Shown piece by piece: positions 33,490 to 47,100 of a stretch of DNA of 64,000 nucleotides. This DNA comes from Ceratothoa steindachneri. Its lineage: Eukaryota > Arthropoda > Malacostraca > Isopoda > Cymothoidae. Location: contig OZ018317.1 of NCBI GenBank assembly GCA_963969495.1, positions 31,814,503 through 31,878,502 of the forward strand, in the 5' to 3' direction. The translations under genes were made by a program, and so were the position numbers. Within the stretch, counting starts at the first letter, position 1, and the number at the start of each line of letters is the position of its first letter. Below the pieces are notes generated by a model. That model saw only the letters and a program-made list of their open reading frames with translations, was not told the DNA's origin and made no database searches.

Positions 33490-33720
33490 TGATTTAAATT
33501 ATATTTCATGTTGGGGGAAGAAGAATACCAATAGAGTTATCCAGAGTGCCTCGTAGAAGGCCACTAAGCTTGGTAGTGGGTCGTGGCCTGGGAAGCCGCG
33601 AACCCCCCAAGTTTTTTTTTCTAGCGAGTAAAATACGCAATGGCGGAAATCGGCTGGGCTGACGCAGACCCCATCGAGCCATTGCACTTTTTGAACCAAC
33701 CCCACTTTTTGGGAAAATGC
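33490..33720. other. Unidentified mixed-composition islet
   Basis: About 230 bp of near-balanced composition in an AT-rich context, with GGCCACTAAGCTTGGTAGTG and a T9 run at about 33611. It is open on the minus strand in two frames. No protein or RNA family was recognised; a short mobile-element fragment is the simplest guess. Confidence 0.35.
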
Positions 33721-33899
33721 TTAATGATTTTTGATTTAATTTATACTCACATACAGGTACACACATTCAAGTACTTTCTGGATTCTCCCTTAAAAAAAAT
33801 CCTAGGAATAGCGACTTAAGACATCACAGCTACGAGACGGCTGAGTTGGAAACTGATCCTGGTATTCAAATTTTTAAAATTCATCCTGGTTAAATGGAA

Positions 33900-34312
33900 A
33901 CAAGGTCAACACACCTAAATCGCGTGCTCCCAATTATTCTGACTTATAATCTTATGAACATATGACCTTACGACCTTCAAAACATTCAATTATTCCAGGA
34001 CTAACTCTGGGATCATTTGAAAGAAAATGTAAAACAACATAAGGGTTTCAAATTTCGTTAGAATCGGCCGAATAGTTATGATGTTATTGTCAAAACAAAA
34101 TAATCCCCGGGCTAACCTTAAGAGGACTTTAGCAATTAAATCAATCGAAAGAAAATGTAAAAAAATATGATGGTTTCAAATTTCGTTAAAATCGGCTGAA
34201 TAGTTACGATGTCATTGCCAAAAAAAACTTAATGGAAAGCATAACAGTTACCACAGAACTGATCGACCGACATATTAACTTATAGTGTCGCATTTACGTG
34301 AATAAAAATTCT
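33900..34312 (+). mobile_element. Palindrome-ended element, copy B (two internal units)
   Basis: Same family as copies A and C. Units begin near 33992 and 34102, each carrying TTTCAAATTTCGTTA, then ATCGGC and AATAGTTA. The first unit lacks about 18 bp. The right end GACCGACATATTAACTTATA, then GTGTCGC (34264-34291), matches the end of copy A. The left terminus beyond 33895 is diverged or missing. Confidence 0.7.
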
Positions 34313-34319
34313 ATGTTTA

Positions 34320-35527
34320 TAAGGTGAACAACATAGTGGAAATAATGGCCTCGAATTGTGTCCATGAAGATTAAAAACGGACAGCGCGAAGTTCTTTTTT
34401 ACTTATAAATTCATTTATTTTATGAATTATCTTCCACATAGGTTGTTACAATCAACTTTTTGCGTATAAAATAAAAAAAAAGTTTGACCGTGAATAAAAA
34501 AACTGAGTTTTGTCGATCCATAATCCTTATAAACTTATAACTAAGCAAAATACCCCTTGCAAGGAATAAGAATGTTCCTCACATCAGAACATCAGATATC
34601 GAAGACCAGACGAAACGATGCAAATCGGAATGATGTCCGAAAGCTTTATTGAATAGGATATCTTTCTGGTGTAATAGGATCCTACTGGTATAATATGATT
34701 CTGCTGGTATAATGCCAGAAAGCGAGAAGATTAAAGAGAATAGAAGAAAGAGGTGTCGGAATCGAAAGATTAAGCTCTCAAAGCGATCAGGAAAGGAGGA
34801 AAATTTTAGATATCGGATTTAAAATGGAAAATAGGCCTCAAGGTCTATCAATAAATGGTTCATTTCAGGATATTTAAACCTATTGGATTTGGTAAATCTA
34901 TTGTGTGACCTCGATTTTGTGACTTAATTTCGTTTAGAAGAGGTTATATCAGCGGAAAAATTAACTCATTATTTATGATTGTAAGAATCACTATATGTGT
35001 TAGTTATATGTTACATTTAATGTACTGTTTTCAAATTATTTTTATATATGACAGTTGAAAAACAATTAATTTTAATACTAAACAGACTATTTATATTAAC
35101 GCATGTATGGGATCAGTCCTACTTTTTGTTGCTTTTAAGGGAGGTGAAGGGGCTAATTTGGCTAATGGCTTCGATGTAATTTAGTGTCCCTATATTATAG
35201 TGGTTTTCCTAAGTTTGGTGGTTTAAGCTTTAAACTCATTAATTTAATTATTCAAAATATTTTCCTAAAAGATATTTTAACATCAGCAAATTGGCATCTT
35301 GGTCCTAGTAAAGAAAGCAAAGAGTTGTACATCTGCTTTTTCAACTATAAGAAACATATATACGCATTTTTACCATAGTTTCAGGCATGTGCTAGAAATA
35401 AACAATGTGATGGAATACTATCAAGTATTTTAAGACTGTTGAAGATGAACAAAAATAAAAGAGGCCAAGGAAATATTCGCCCAGTTGATGTTTTTTTGCT
35501 CTTTGTACCAATAATAAAGGTCAGAAA
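34320..35527. other. Non-genic sequence, nothing recognised
   Basis: AT-rich. A small triple repetition of CTGGTATAATA-like words occurs at 34665-34715. No coding signal. Confidence 0.4.
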
Positions 35528-35528
35528 A

Positions 35529-35562
35529 TGAGGGAGAGAGAGAGAGAGAGAGAGCGAGCGTG
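35529..35562. repeat. (GA)n microsatellite
   Basis: About fifteen GA units followed by GCGAGCGTGTG. Confidence 0.95.
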
Positions 35563-35705
35563 TGTGATCGAGTCACAAGAAAGGGATTTTGAGCAAAGTA
35601 GCCCTGCTTCCAGACCGTCAGCAAACTTCCGGAGCGATAACGCGCCAGAACCCCGTCCCGTTTATGGTGTTACAACCCTCACCGCCTATTCCCACCATCA
35701 AGGCT

Positions 35706-36423
35706 GTGGGAATGAACTGATAACGCTTCTATGGGCAAACATTGAAACTTACGGCGTAGTAGTATATATTCTCTATCCCGAGAATAATCTTCGAAGTATT
35801 TTTAGAGCTTTCGGGTCGAGAGCTGTTCCCACGTTGCTTCCAAGTAAGCAAGCCCACGCAATACAGAAGTTATTCACGCAGCATCATAATAGTTCTTTGG
35901 AATCATTCATCGACGACGCGCAATCATCGAGCGACAACCTCCGGTGCTATTCGGTCTCGCAGCAGGAATCCATATTCGGAACGACGAAGACTACATCTGG
36001 AATATCGTGCTCTACTCCGCTTCCTCGAAGAATACCTTCCCCTGAATACCCATACTCGTGGTATTCTCTAGAAAATCGTAAGACTTACATTTTCTTTTAT
36101 TATCGAAGAGGTGTGACGCTCTCCGACGGAGCGACTCATCTCGTAATCTCCTCCCAATCCCTCTCGAGTAATTATTGTAATAAATATTGAGCTTCGAACG
36201 GCTAAAACTCACCTCGCAGTCGCCTCCCGCTTGCAATCAGGTAATTAGTGTACTTATTCAGCCTAGTACGGCTAAGACGATTCATACTTGTCATTTCAAT
36301 TTCATTCATTTATTAAACTGTGTTAACTAAATTGCCTGTATATTATTCTGCGAATATCTATTGTCGTTTGTATAGAATTAAAAAAATATTATTGTTTCTT
36401 CTATTTAAATCCTACAACCACCA
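35706..36423 (+). mobile_element. Possible solo LTR
   Basis: A 718-bp block, richer in GC than its flanks, starts TGTGGGAATG and ends CCACCA. It is bracketed by AAGGC (35701-35705) and AAGCC (36424-36428), a possible 5-bp target duplication with one difference. A TATATT motif near 35766 and AATAAA at 36180 sit where LTR promoter and poly(A) signals would. It overlaps a 220-codon open frame (35528-36190) whose product shows no domain. No second LTR or primer-binding site was found. Confidence 0.3.
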
Positions 36424-39400
36424 AAGCCTAATTAAATAGTAGCAATACCGGCCAACGATTAATTTACTCTCGCTATTTAATATCCCTACGCATTCAAGAG
36501 GAATTCTGTTCCTAATTTGGGCTGTCGCCTTCCCTTCCCTGCATCTTTGGAGGGAAGCCAAAAGGGTCACGTTCGGACTACCTAAATTCTACGAAAACTA
36601 CATATATACTAACTTCTTAACGAAAAACGTATAGGACTGCTGTACAAATACAATTTAATGTTATGTTATTACCGAATTAAGAGAAGCATGAAAACTATGG
36701 AGAAAACTGCATAGCATCTGAAATAAATGATTAACCTATTTGAATTAAATTACTTTCGAAGTAATGCCAAAAAATCTCAATATAGTTCAAGTCGTAGCTC
36801 TTATAATTTTTCGCAAAGAGTGATCCAGAAATATTTTCAACATAACTATTTTTTCTTACGATAACTAAGAAATTTTAGTGACAAGTCCGCTAATTCTAAT
36901 TCCACAACAAAACTCCTTTGGAAGTTTGGAAATAAAGTCCCTGAGAGGCTCGTCTTAATTTTTCTAAGCAACATATATACATTGATCTAAAACTATTGAT
37001 CATAGTTATAAAGATTTTAGCAAATCTATTGACCTAAAATACTAATATCCTTCGAAATAGACCCCATTTGATAAAAACAAATCATAGAAAATTGTCTATT
37101 ATTGCCTGAAATTTTTATCTAATATTACTTTTGAGAATCTCCAGAGATAGGTGCGTCGCTTTCACCAGGATCTATTCTTTTATCTGTTTTCGAGGCGCTT
37201 TCTACAGAGTTAGAGGCTTGGCATTAGAAAACTGTAGAGTTAAGTTTGCCTTAGAAGGGAACTTGCCGGAATTGTGGGAGTTTGGGGGTCTCTAATTCGA
37301 GAGTGCATTGAGAAGAATAAGAAAACAGCTGCCATTGTATAGTTGTTAATCTGCCGCTTTTCAAATATCCGGTCTTCCGCAGAGTTGCCACAATGAATAC
37401 GGATGACTACGATATGATAATATTTGTTGTGGGTTTGACCTAGTTAATAAATGTGATGCAAAGCAACAATGTATTATTTAACCTACCATTATACAGAAAA
37501 TTGGAAGAAGTAAATAGCTATTTAATTACTGAAATACTTTTATATGTAAATTTAAATGATAAAATACATTTTAAACAATGAAAAGTATATTATAAATGCT
37601 CTGTGAATTTCACTTTAGCGGCCTTTAGAGGATTTCTAACCATGTTTAAGGCATGACATCCAGCAATTATGACCTTGTTCCTGATTTTTTGGACATTTAA
37701 ACACAGGGGAGAGCAGGTTTTCACCCCGATAATGTTTTTTATAATATATTAAAAACAATACAATTTGCATGGTAATTTTTATAAAATCCAAGAGAAATTC
37801 TTAGATGACCATATCGCAGATTTTCTTCACATCATTAGCACCCTTGCTTGTTAAGGGCCTCTCAAAGGGTGAACTGCCTTCTTTGATTGGCATTCAAGCG
37901 ATTCTATCACTTTATTATTCGCGTATCCCGATGGTTTCTTTCTTGTAAACCTGCCGGATTTTATGATAGTTTTAGCTTGGGTATCGACAATCTTTTGTCA
38001 AACTTTGATACACTATTCTCGTTTTACTTTTTAATACATCATAAAAAATCCAAAGATATTATGGATTTGAGGTTGACGATCTTTCTTGTTACATTCTAAA
38101 CAAAATCGCTCTTACAGAAATTCACCTGAAAATATTATGAGATATTTAGGGTTGCTACGTTTTAAAAAAATGCGCTATCCTTCCTAATTTTAGAAAATCT
38201 TATGCATCTTCAATCCCTCCCTTTTAAAACAATGAAAGAGTTTAGGAACTCTGAGTCTCTAAACTTCTCCTAAAGGTAGAAGTACTGAAGTGAAAAAGTA
38301 TTTCTGGGTGTTTTGTGAGGATTGATAACAACGCTTGGCTAATTTTATGTTTACATCGCTGCTCTCTTCCTGCAAGCCTTTATGATAAATAAAATTCTCT
38401 TCTGATAGCAAATCCTACTAGATTTAAGATTTAAGCTCGGATAATGAATGTTCCATGAATTATTTAAATTCAATCTGGACATAAGAGAATGTTACTTCTC
38501 ACTATTGAATCTCAATGAAAATAAGCCAATTAGAAAGTTATTACCACATCTATTCTCTATCTACTCTGATTTGAGAGTAATTATCATCTTGTTCGAAGTT
38601 TGCAAAGTTTTTAATCAGTAAGAACTGAAAAAAGAGTAGAGTTCAAAAGCCGATTGAAAACCTTTTTTTATTTTTCCATCTCCATTTTAAGACAGAATTA
38701 ACAATTTAGTAAAGAGAGAGAAAACCTTTGCAGATATAAATGGGAATTTTGTTAATGCTAATAAAAAAATTTCCCTTAGTGTTTTCAAAATAGAATCTTT
38801 GGAGTGAGATGGTATGTTAATCCAAGAATTGTTAATATCTATGAAATTAGACACTAAAAAGTTGTGAGATATTAATAAGGCCAAATAAGCGAAAACCCTG
38901 TTTTCTCTTACCAATCATTTTTTCGCAGCGAGTAAATGAACCCAATCATTGAGGACATAATATTTTTTATTATGCCCTACTTATAGAGCTATTAAATATG
39001 CTAGCTTATAATATGTCCCGATAGCCACTAAGTATGGAAAAATCAACTTCAGGAGGTTTGGTTTGGCAATTACAGTAAACATTACTCGTATTTAGCTCTC
39101 ACAATACGCGTTTATGTAAACCTAAATGCGTGGACTTGGCTTCATTGTTATATTTTAATTTATTACTTTGTCTAAGTGTTTTAGTTGTTTTACATCTGGA
39201 TTTAGATCTGGTTTTATTTCTATTTGGCCAAATATTAACACTTTTCCTCTAAAACGGTTTATGCCTAGCTGATTTCAAAAGCAGCTTTTGAGATAGGCGA
39301 GTTCAATCCATATTAGAATTGTTTACTCGCCGGGAAGTTTTCTAATTCGGTTCGACTCTGTGGTTGACTTTAATATCCCGGACCCCCCTTGGTTCAAATT

Positions 39401-40840
39401 GCACATTAAATCTTTTGTCCTAAGTTATTCCATAAACATCGATCGCAAAATTTGTGGCAAAACAAAATAGAAATACAGTAACGTCCTAGAAGCATGGCAC
39501 AAGTACAATGTAGCACTGATTTATAAAGTTTAAATAGTATAACTGCATCTAGTTCTCACGCGCTAGAGGTTTCAAACCCTACAGGTCTGATAGACATTAC
39601 CAACAAAGAAGTCACATTAAATATTTATGTGCAGAAATGACGATTAGAAGTATTGCAACGGAACACTCTAAGACATACCTTTGATTCTTGCATGTATCGT
39701 GAGAACAGGATGAAAGCCGCCTAAGCTATAAGAGTATGAAATGAAAGTATTTATCGCACTTGATGATGTACCTTGTAAACTTCTTTTCCAAATTAATCAT
39801 ATGCACACATTTCCCGTCGTATGTGACTACTTAAGAGAGTCAGTATCAAATAAAGGTTTAAAGGAGTATAAAAGAGTTGTGGGGTAAATCGTATTAAAAT
39901 CAGTGAAGATTGAGTCTCGCCAATATTGAGACTTCAAGTATTGACTAAATGCAAAATCCCCTCTGCCTCTTGCAAAGGATTAGTTCTCTTCAATGACCCA
40001 ATTTGCCTATCAACTGAAGGGATTCCACCAAATTGCGAGTGATATGCTCACACGACCGAGAAGCATCAACAAGTAGTGATTTTAAAGCAACTGACTGGCT
40101 CATTATCAGACCTTAATTTGCGAAGTTGAAATTTAAAAATTACTAAACAACACATTAATAAACCAATCGTATGAAATAAAAAGAAAGTATGCAAAGTAAA
40201 AATATATAGAATATATTATTTGAAAATTGGTAATCACCAGCACAAGTCACAATTATATTTTCTTGAAATTAGAGAAAATGAAGAATATTTTATTTTCATA
40301 TTAGAATAATATGATGGGAAACTATACTGAGAGAAACTCGAACCTTTTAACAACAACGAGCAAACTACTCGATCAACGCATCGTTAAAAGACAAACACAA
40401 GGCAAAGGTAGTCCATCAATAGATCATTTATACTCGTATTAAATGATAAGGGGTCACTTAATCAGCTCAAGAAATTTAAAACTGTACTTTCTTTTCATCG
40501 CCCTACTGAACGATGTAACAAACAATTCGAAGTATCATTTAAGATTAAGTGCTTCATTAACCGCCCTTCATTATAGTACTAAAATGTTCTAGAAAGCTGA
40601 ATTATAAGAAAATTATCTATTTCACGAATAAAAACATCATCTGTCTTGGATACTTGTAATATGTTGACACTGGTATGGTTTATTTCCATTATTGAAGTTT
40701 GTTACCATATTAAAATATACCTCAATTGAATTTTAGAAATTGTCTTTGGGTGTTGAGGACTTATTCTATCATTTCCTTTGGAAGAAAATAGGATTGGAGC
40801 TTAATCTAAGTTAATTAGATCAACCATAAGAATTAATAAC
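36424..40840. other. About 4.4 kb AT-rich, no gene or repeat recognised
   Basis: No domain, transposon block or tandem repeat was seen, except a mixed patch at 36510-36590 that may belong to the LTR-like block. Short exons cannot be excluded. Confidence 0.4.
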
Positions 40841-41194
40841 GACTAATATAATTTACCGTGAACTATTGTTCGTTCAAGATTAAATTGGTTTCTTCAAATT
40901 TTAATTTATCTAATAACGTTATTTTAGCCATTTTCTAAGGCCGTACACTTATATATAAATCCATAACATTAAATAATTCATGTATCTTTCTTAAAGCCTG
41001 TAAATAATGCTAAAGGATTGTATTGACTAATCTAATTTACTCTTAACTATTGTTCGTTCAAGATTAAATTGGGTTCTTTAAATTATCATTCATCGAAGGC
41101 TATTTTAGCCATTTACTATGGCCATACATTTATATATAAATCCATAACATTAGCTAATTTCTGTATCTTTATTCAAGTCTGTAAATAATGCTAA
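40841..41194. repeat. Tandem duplication, about 183-bp period
   Basis: GACTAATATAATTTACCGTG at 40841 recurs as GACTAATCTAATTTACTCTT at 41024. Both are followed by AACTATTGTTCGTTCAAGAT and, later, TTATATATAAATCCATAACA and GTAAATAATGCTAA. The two copies differ at many positions and by small indels, so the duplication is old. Confidence 0.85.
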
Positions 41195-44100
41195 TTGGCG
41201 AAGCCATACAATAAAAACACGGCTAGAAATAAATAGACACACAGTTTACTAATGAAATATCTTTATTTGGTATATTATTAATATGTTGCGAACTTCAATT
41301 TGGCATTTTTTAGAGCTGCAGCGTGCCTCGGCATAGAATTACTAAGTTTTAAGATTAGAACTTGTTGTGTTTCCGAAACATGTTTTTCCTATGACATTCA
41401 GAAATTATAATCGTGTTCCAGGTATTTTATGCCTTTTCCCTAAAGTCTTGTTTATTATTCTCAACACATGTTATTTTTGGTTCACGTCAGTGGACTGACT
41501 AGCCAATGAAGTCGTTTGCCACCCTAATCCTCCGATTCTTTTATCCCATTTTAGTATAATAGGAAACCACATTTTCATGAATAAATAACAAACTGACTAT
41601 TTTAAAACACTGGTGGAAATCTCTCTTTTAGAACCGAAACAAACTTTACCTAGTTGATATTGCACCATAAGCAACTCTGACCTCCCATCATTCATTCAAA
41701 ATTGCTCACATGACCCGAATAAAATGCCCCCCTGTTTTATTATTTATTGTGTCCTGCTTATGTTAAACATCTTAGAGAGTAATCCCCAAACCCATACCCG
41801 TCTACTGTCCGAAAGTGGAACAAATATTAACCATTCCAAAAAAATTAAGTTGCAACAAATTTCTAAAGGCTTGGCACTCATTACTTTAGCCGACTCATTC
41901 ATCTTTTTAATATTGATCATAGTTGAAAGAGGCTTCCTCCTGGCTGCATATTCATAATAATCAAGAAAGTGTAAGTATTTTACTAATTTTCTATGACGTG
42001 TTTGAAATATTTCAGAAAATTTGCAAGCTTCAAATCGAAGTTTGTTCCCGCTGGAACAAACTAACAACATAAAAACATTTAATAGAAGCCCAAGGACAAT
42101 CAGGTCGTGAATCCAGCCAGTTTTTACATTTCTTTAAATTGAACTATAGTCTGTTGACCGTGAGAAAGGGAGATTCAGAGATTCTTAGAAATTTGTCTGT
42201 GTGACAGTATACCCTCTGATTGACCAACAATCCTTTTTCTTTGCAAATCTCATATTTGCTCGAAATGTTGCTCTCTACTCTTGTTTAGTCATTATAATAT
42301 GAATTTCGGAAAAGATTAAAACAAACAGTAGGTTATAATAATGGAAAAATCCTAATAAAACTATTTTATCATAAAAATGTTGGTATCTTTCCACGAATTG
42401 TATTTCTCTCTCGACATAAAAAGAGAATAGACTTTTCATTAACATACGTTCTCTTGTTTTGCTAAGTCTTACTTTGCTTCTGTTTGCATACCGAGTCCTT
42501 CATCTGAACGGATTGGCATACTAATCGATGTCAAGGGAGATTCCAACCTATAACATAGGAAGAACTCAGCTCTTTATTCACCTTTCTCGGCAAAAACACT
42601 CCTGCTCCATTCCCTCAACAATGTTCATTGCTCATCTATTAAACTACTAGCCTAATAGCTGAAAAAACTTGTGCGTGCTCAAATCTTTCTCATATACCTT
42701 TAGTTTTATTGTGCTAAATTTAGAGTAGCGTACTTAGAATTGCATATTGCCCATTAATGAGACCTCCTTAATAAATAAAGATAGGATATAAGAATACATA
42801 AGAAAAATGAAACGAGTTCTTACAACAAATTTCTATTGTCATAAATTCTTTAATTGCCGCATGGGAACACATTTGAAAAACTCTTCCAAAATTTAAAAAT
42901 GCAGAAGAAAGTATTAAAGCAAGTATAAGAATACCGAAGCTTTAATTTTTAAGGTCAAAGTTGGATTATTTTTATGAAATATTTACAAATAAACGCGAAA
43001 TAAAGAAATAAAAGCACTTTATTAAAATAGAGGCAGAAGAAAAATGAAAAAACAGATCATGTTCGAAGAAAATAAGAGAGAAAACTATGTAAAATGACCT
43101 GTTCGTAAAAAATTAATATCTCAATGTGAAAGATCCTCGAAGATAAGTTTATCAACGAAAAAACAAATAGTAGTACTTGAATTAACAGTGTCATCAATAA
43201 AAGTAATATTTCTTTTATGCTCATTTAATGTGTATTAATTAATACTACTCAGATTCGCTTATTAATTCATGAAGTGAAGCTTACTTCACATTGCACTTAA
43301 AGTAAAGTCTCATATTTATACCTTGAGATGAAATTTGTATTTCTCCAGTACAGAATCAGGTTATGAAGAGTTCAACACTTACCATACCCTAACCTATCTA
43401 TTCATTCTGTCTACTTTTACTCAATCCATTACCATTAACTTGCCTACTTTCATAAAAAACCTATATCAAAAAGTCCTGACGAAGATAGATATTTTGGGCT
43501 CTCTTGAAAAAATTTAATTAAATAAAAATGCTTTGTCTATTGTCATCTAAATTTTGAGAGAGAAGATTACTCTTTAGTTGTTAATGTTTCTAATAACCAT
43601 TTTTATTTTAAATTAAATGCATTTTTTTATTCTATCTTATGTGTCTCAATTAAAGAGCGAAGAAAAATTCGTTCCATATCATTAATCACAAATATTCCAG
43701 CTTGATTATAAGACCCTTTGATGTATTGTCCTTAGAATATTTCTCTAATAGATAGAGCATTCTTCTCATTTTAAACTAAAACTCCATCAAGAATTTGATA
43801 TCTATCATTGCATCTATTTTAACAGATGTCATGTTTCTCATATATGCTATATTTAAACTGCTGTTACTCTATTGCTAATACATCAAACCGCTTTTTATAT
43901 ATTTATATCACAACATTGTTTTGAGTGTTTATCGTGTCGGAATAAAAATTGATGTTTGATTTTTAAAAAAATTGTGGTTAATTTGCCATTTTACTTTATA
44001 TTGATACCCATCGCTTAGAATATTTTAGAAGAATGAATTATTCTCCTGATAGACCTAAATATAACAGAAACATTGTTATACGATTCCGGTGAAAAGTTAC

Positions 44101-47100
44101 TTATTTCTTATTTTTTATGAATATTCTCATATATCGTAGATGTTCGCACAGGGGTTTCCCTAGAATAATGTTTTACAAATATTTTTTTAATCATTTTCCA
44201 AAATTTAACTTGTTGTAATGTAATCAAGCTTAATTCAATTTCTCGCTACCGGCAAATATTAATAATTGCAGGGGGAAGGGGGCAATCGCTTATGCAGTCT
44301 AATCCGCCTCAACTTTTGCAATAAGATAATAATTTTCAGGGCTAAATGCGGACAATATTCTTATAAAGTTCATAATGTGACATCATATCGGATACCGTCA
44401 TGGAAATATCGTCCATTATCTCTTTTCTTAATATTCTTCACGACATAAAACCTAGAAATAAGGAGGGAGGTAAAGAGATGTCCGTTTTCTTTCTGAATGT
44501 TTTCCTTCATTCTGTTCCCGCTTTATTCTTCCATTGAACAAGGGAATAAATATTTTAGAGGAGTATTTAGTTGGGGAGACCATTTGTAAGTAAAGTTTTA
44601 ATAATTTTATGCAAAATCTAAGCATGGTAGATAGCATTTCCGTTCGATAATATGACCAGATAATCCAAGCAAATTAATTGCCTACATAATTCATACTTTC
44701 TTCAGTGTTCCCCTTGTCCAATAGCAGAGTAACTACACATTAACCTCGCTTGCTAGAAGACGCCTGTGTAGGTGAAAGAGAACGATGAGAGAATGGAAGA
44801 AGGCTTTATAGTTCCCACGTTGTAATAAAAGAGGGAGTGCGTAAACTAGTGAGAAATGTAATATTGAATTGGATGCATACAAATGAATGGACGATGGAAT
44901 CAATCAGTTATTTTTTGCTTCATTAGTTGGCAGGCAAATTGGCATTCGTGAGCATTAGCTTTCCTTGCAAGAAATGAAATATTTACTGCTCAAATAGCTG
45001 TTTGTAAACCATTTTAAGGTATAGTGCAGAATAACTGCATCTGTGAATAGGTTCCCCGTTGTGTTAATGAGTACACGCTTAATGGAGAAACTTCGTGAAC
45101 TGAATAAGTGTATGACCTTGATTACGCGATTGGGAGATGTAATGTCCTATAGGAAATAATACTCGTACAAAAACAAAATTAATTTGGAGACATTAGACAT
45201 GTAACTAAATACACTTAGATATATCTTGGCTTTAGCTATATATTATGTTAGAACAATTCTCCAGGTAATCACGCAAAATATGTTATTTTATACAAAGAAA
45301 ATTAAACAGAATAGGTAAAATAAAACAAAGAAACCGATTGTTTAGGAGTAGATGAAAATGTGCATGCATGGCAATTGGCTAAAATGCGTTTTCTATGAAT
45401 AAATCTAACTGTTTGTACGAGTGTGTCTGAATCATGAATCTATTTTTTTCTTGCAGCTACATTCTACGGTATTTGCATCGCATATTTCAATATGTTTAAT
45501 CGTTTATCAATATTGGCAAAGGATTTATTCGACCTGCCAATAATACACTATAAATCCGCACAATTGTGATAAAATTGCGCATATTTTAACTTCAATTTGC
45601 TCTGATTTTTTTATATTGAAAACCGAATATGGTTAAAAAACAGACTTTAAACTTACAAGAAACAAAAGAAAAAAATATTGTTCTCTTGTTAGGGACTAGT
45701 ACTCTCGTCGACAACTAGTTAGTCTTCCAAACAAGGAACAGAATAAGATAAAGTGCAAACATAAAAAAATAGCAGAAAAATAAAATTGGGTCAAAATATT
45801 TTAAAAAAAATTATTTGGTGCTAGTATGATTTGGGCTAAGAAGTTATTGTCAATTATGTCATTTAAATCCGACCAAACACACAAGGCAATCATTTATAAA
45901 TGAAACCCCTGTTTTAATCGAGTTAATGATTTTTCTCCTCAACCCAGCTATTGTTTAGAAGGTTTAGGTATTATTCTATCTAACTCATTTTTGGTCATTT
46001 GTAACAATCCAACCAAAATGGTTAATTTTGTCAAGTAAGGAGAAATGAGCAAATGTTGATTTTTGCTGCAAGTGTTCCTCTGATAAGCCATGAGGAATCC
46101 AATGCCTAAATAGTGCAACCTTTAAATGACGATGCACAATGGAATGAGTTAACTTCAGTATTTTAGCATATTGTTCAAGAATTACAATCGGTTTATCCCA
46201 CTTTTATTTTGAAGAGTTTTTGATTAATTTCCACTGGTCTTCATGAATTAGGTTCATCTTTGAGAATGTCTTTCCCGAGCGAAATTTCTATAGTTTCATT
46301 ACTATTCGAAATGGATGCAGTGATTTGAGGTCCATCTCAATCGCTTGTAACGCAAATGACTGACGTTTGTTAATTGGCAACTTAACTTTGAGCATCAGTG
46401 CCACGATTATCCATAAATGGAAGATAATTATAATCATCTCTTTCTCTATTTTACTCCGTGCACTTATCAAAACCAGTATATCTTAGAAAATTGCCCCAAA
46501 TGGATTTATCGCAATGCTTTAGCCCTTTCTGGTCAATTGCAAGGAGAAATATATGCCGAGTTTGTTGTTAATAACAAAAGAAAACATCGTTATAGGTTGA
46601 GAATCCATTAATTTCCATATTTATAAAGGTCATCTTGATAAATTGAAAGAGTGCATAGAGGTGTACATACTCGTATAACAAACCGAGGGCATCCTCCAAA
46701 AAATATCGGAAATCAAACGCTGGTATCAAGGAGTGTACTTTGAGGTCATAAGAAAGTCCATTTGAAAACCAATTGAGTATTTGCTTTTATTCTCAGAAAA
46801 AAAGGTGAATTCATCTTCATAATTATTGAAGCAATGTCATGGTTGCAAGGTTAAAGTTTCGGAATTATGAAAGATACATTTCCCTTGTTTCAATTGCTAT
46901 AACCAATCACTATTCTTTTTAATATAACTAAATTATTTTTTAATTAAAATAAAATCATCATAAAATCGCAGCTGATTCCCTCGCCTAGCGATAATTAAAC
47001 TTGAGCGAGAGCATGTTTTAAGGCTCTGTGTGTGCATATATTTGTCTTTCAACGTGCTAATATCTGTTTGTATTTGTTGACTGTATGACTGCTGGATAGC

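Noticed and set aside
35528..36190. 220-codon plus-strand frame as a protein gene
   Set aside because: It starts inside a GA microsatellite, shows no domain, has low-complexity Ser-rich parts and fits better as an LTR-like block.
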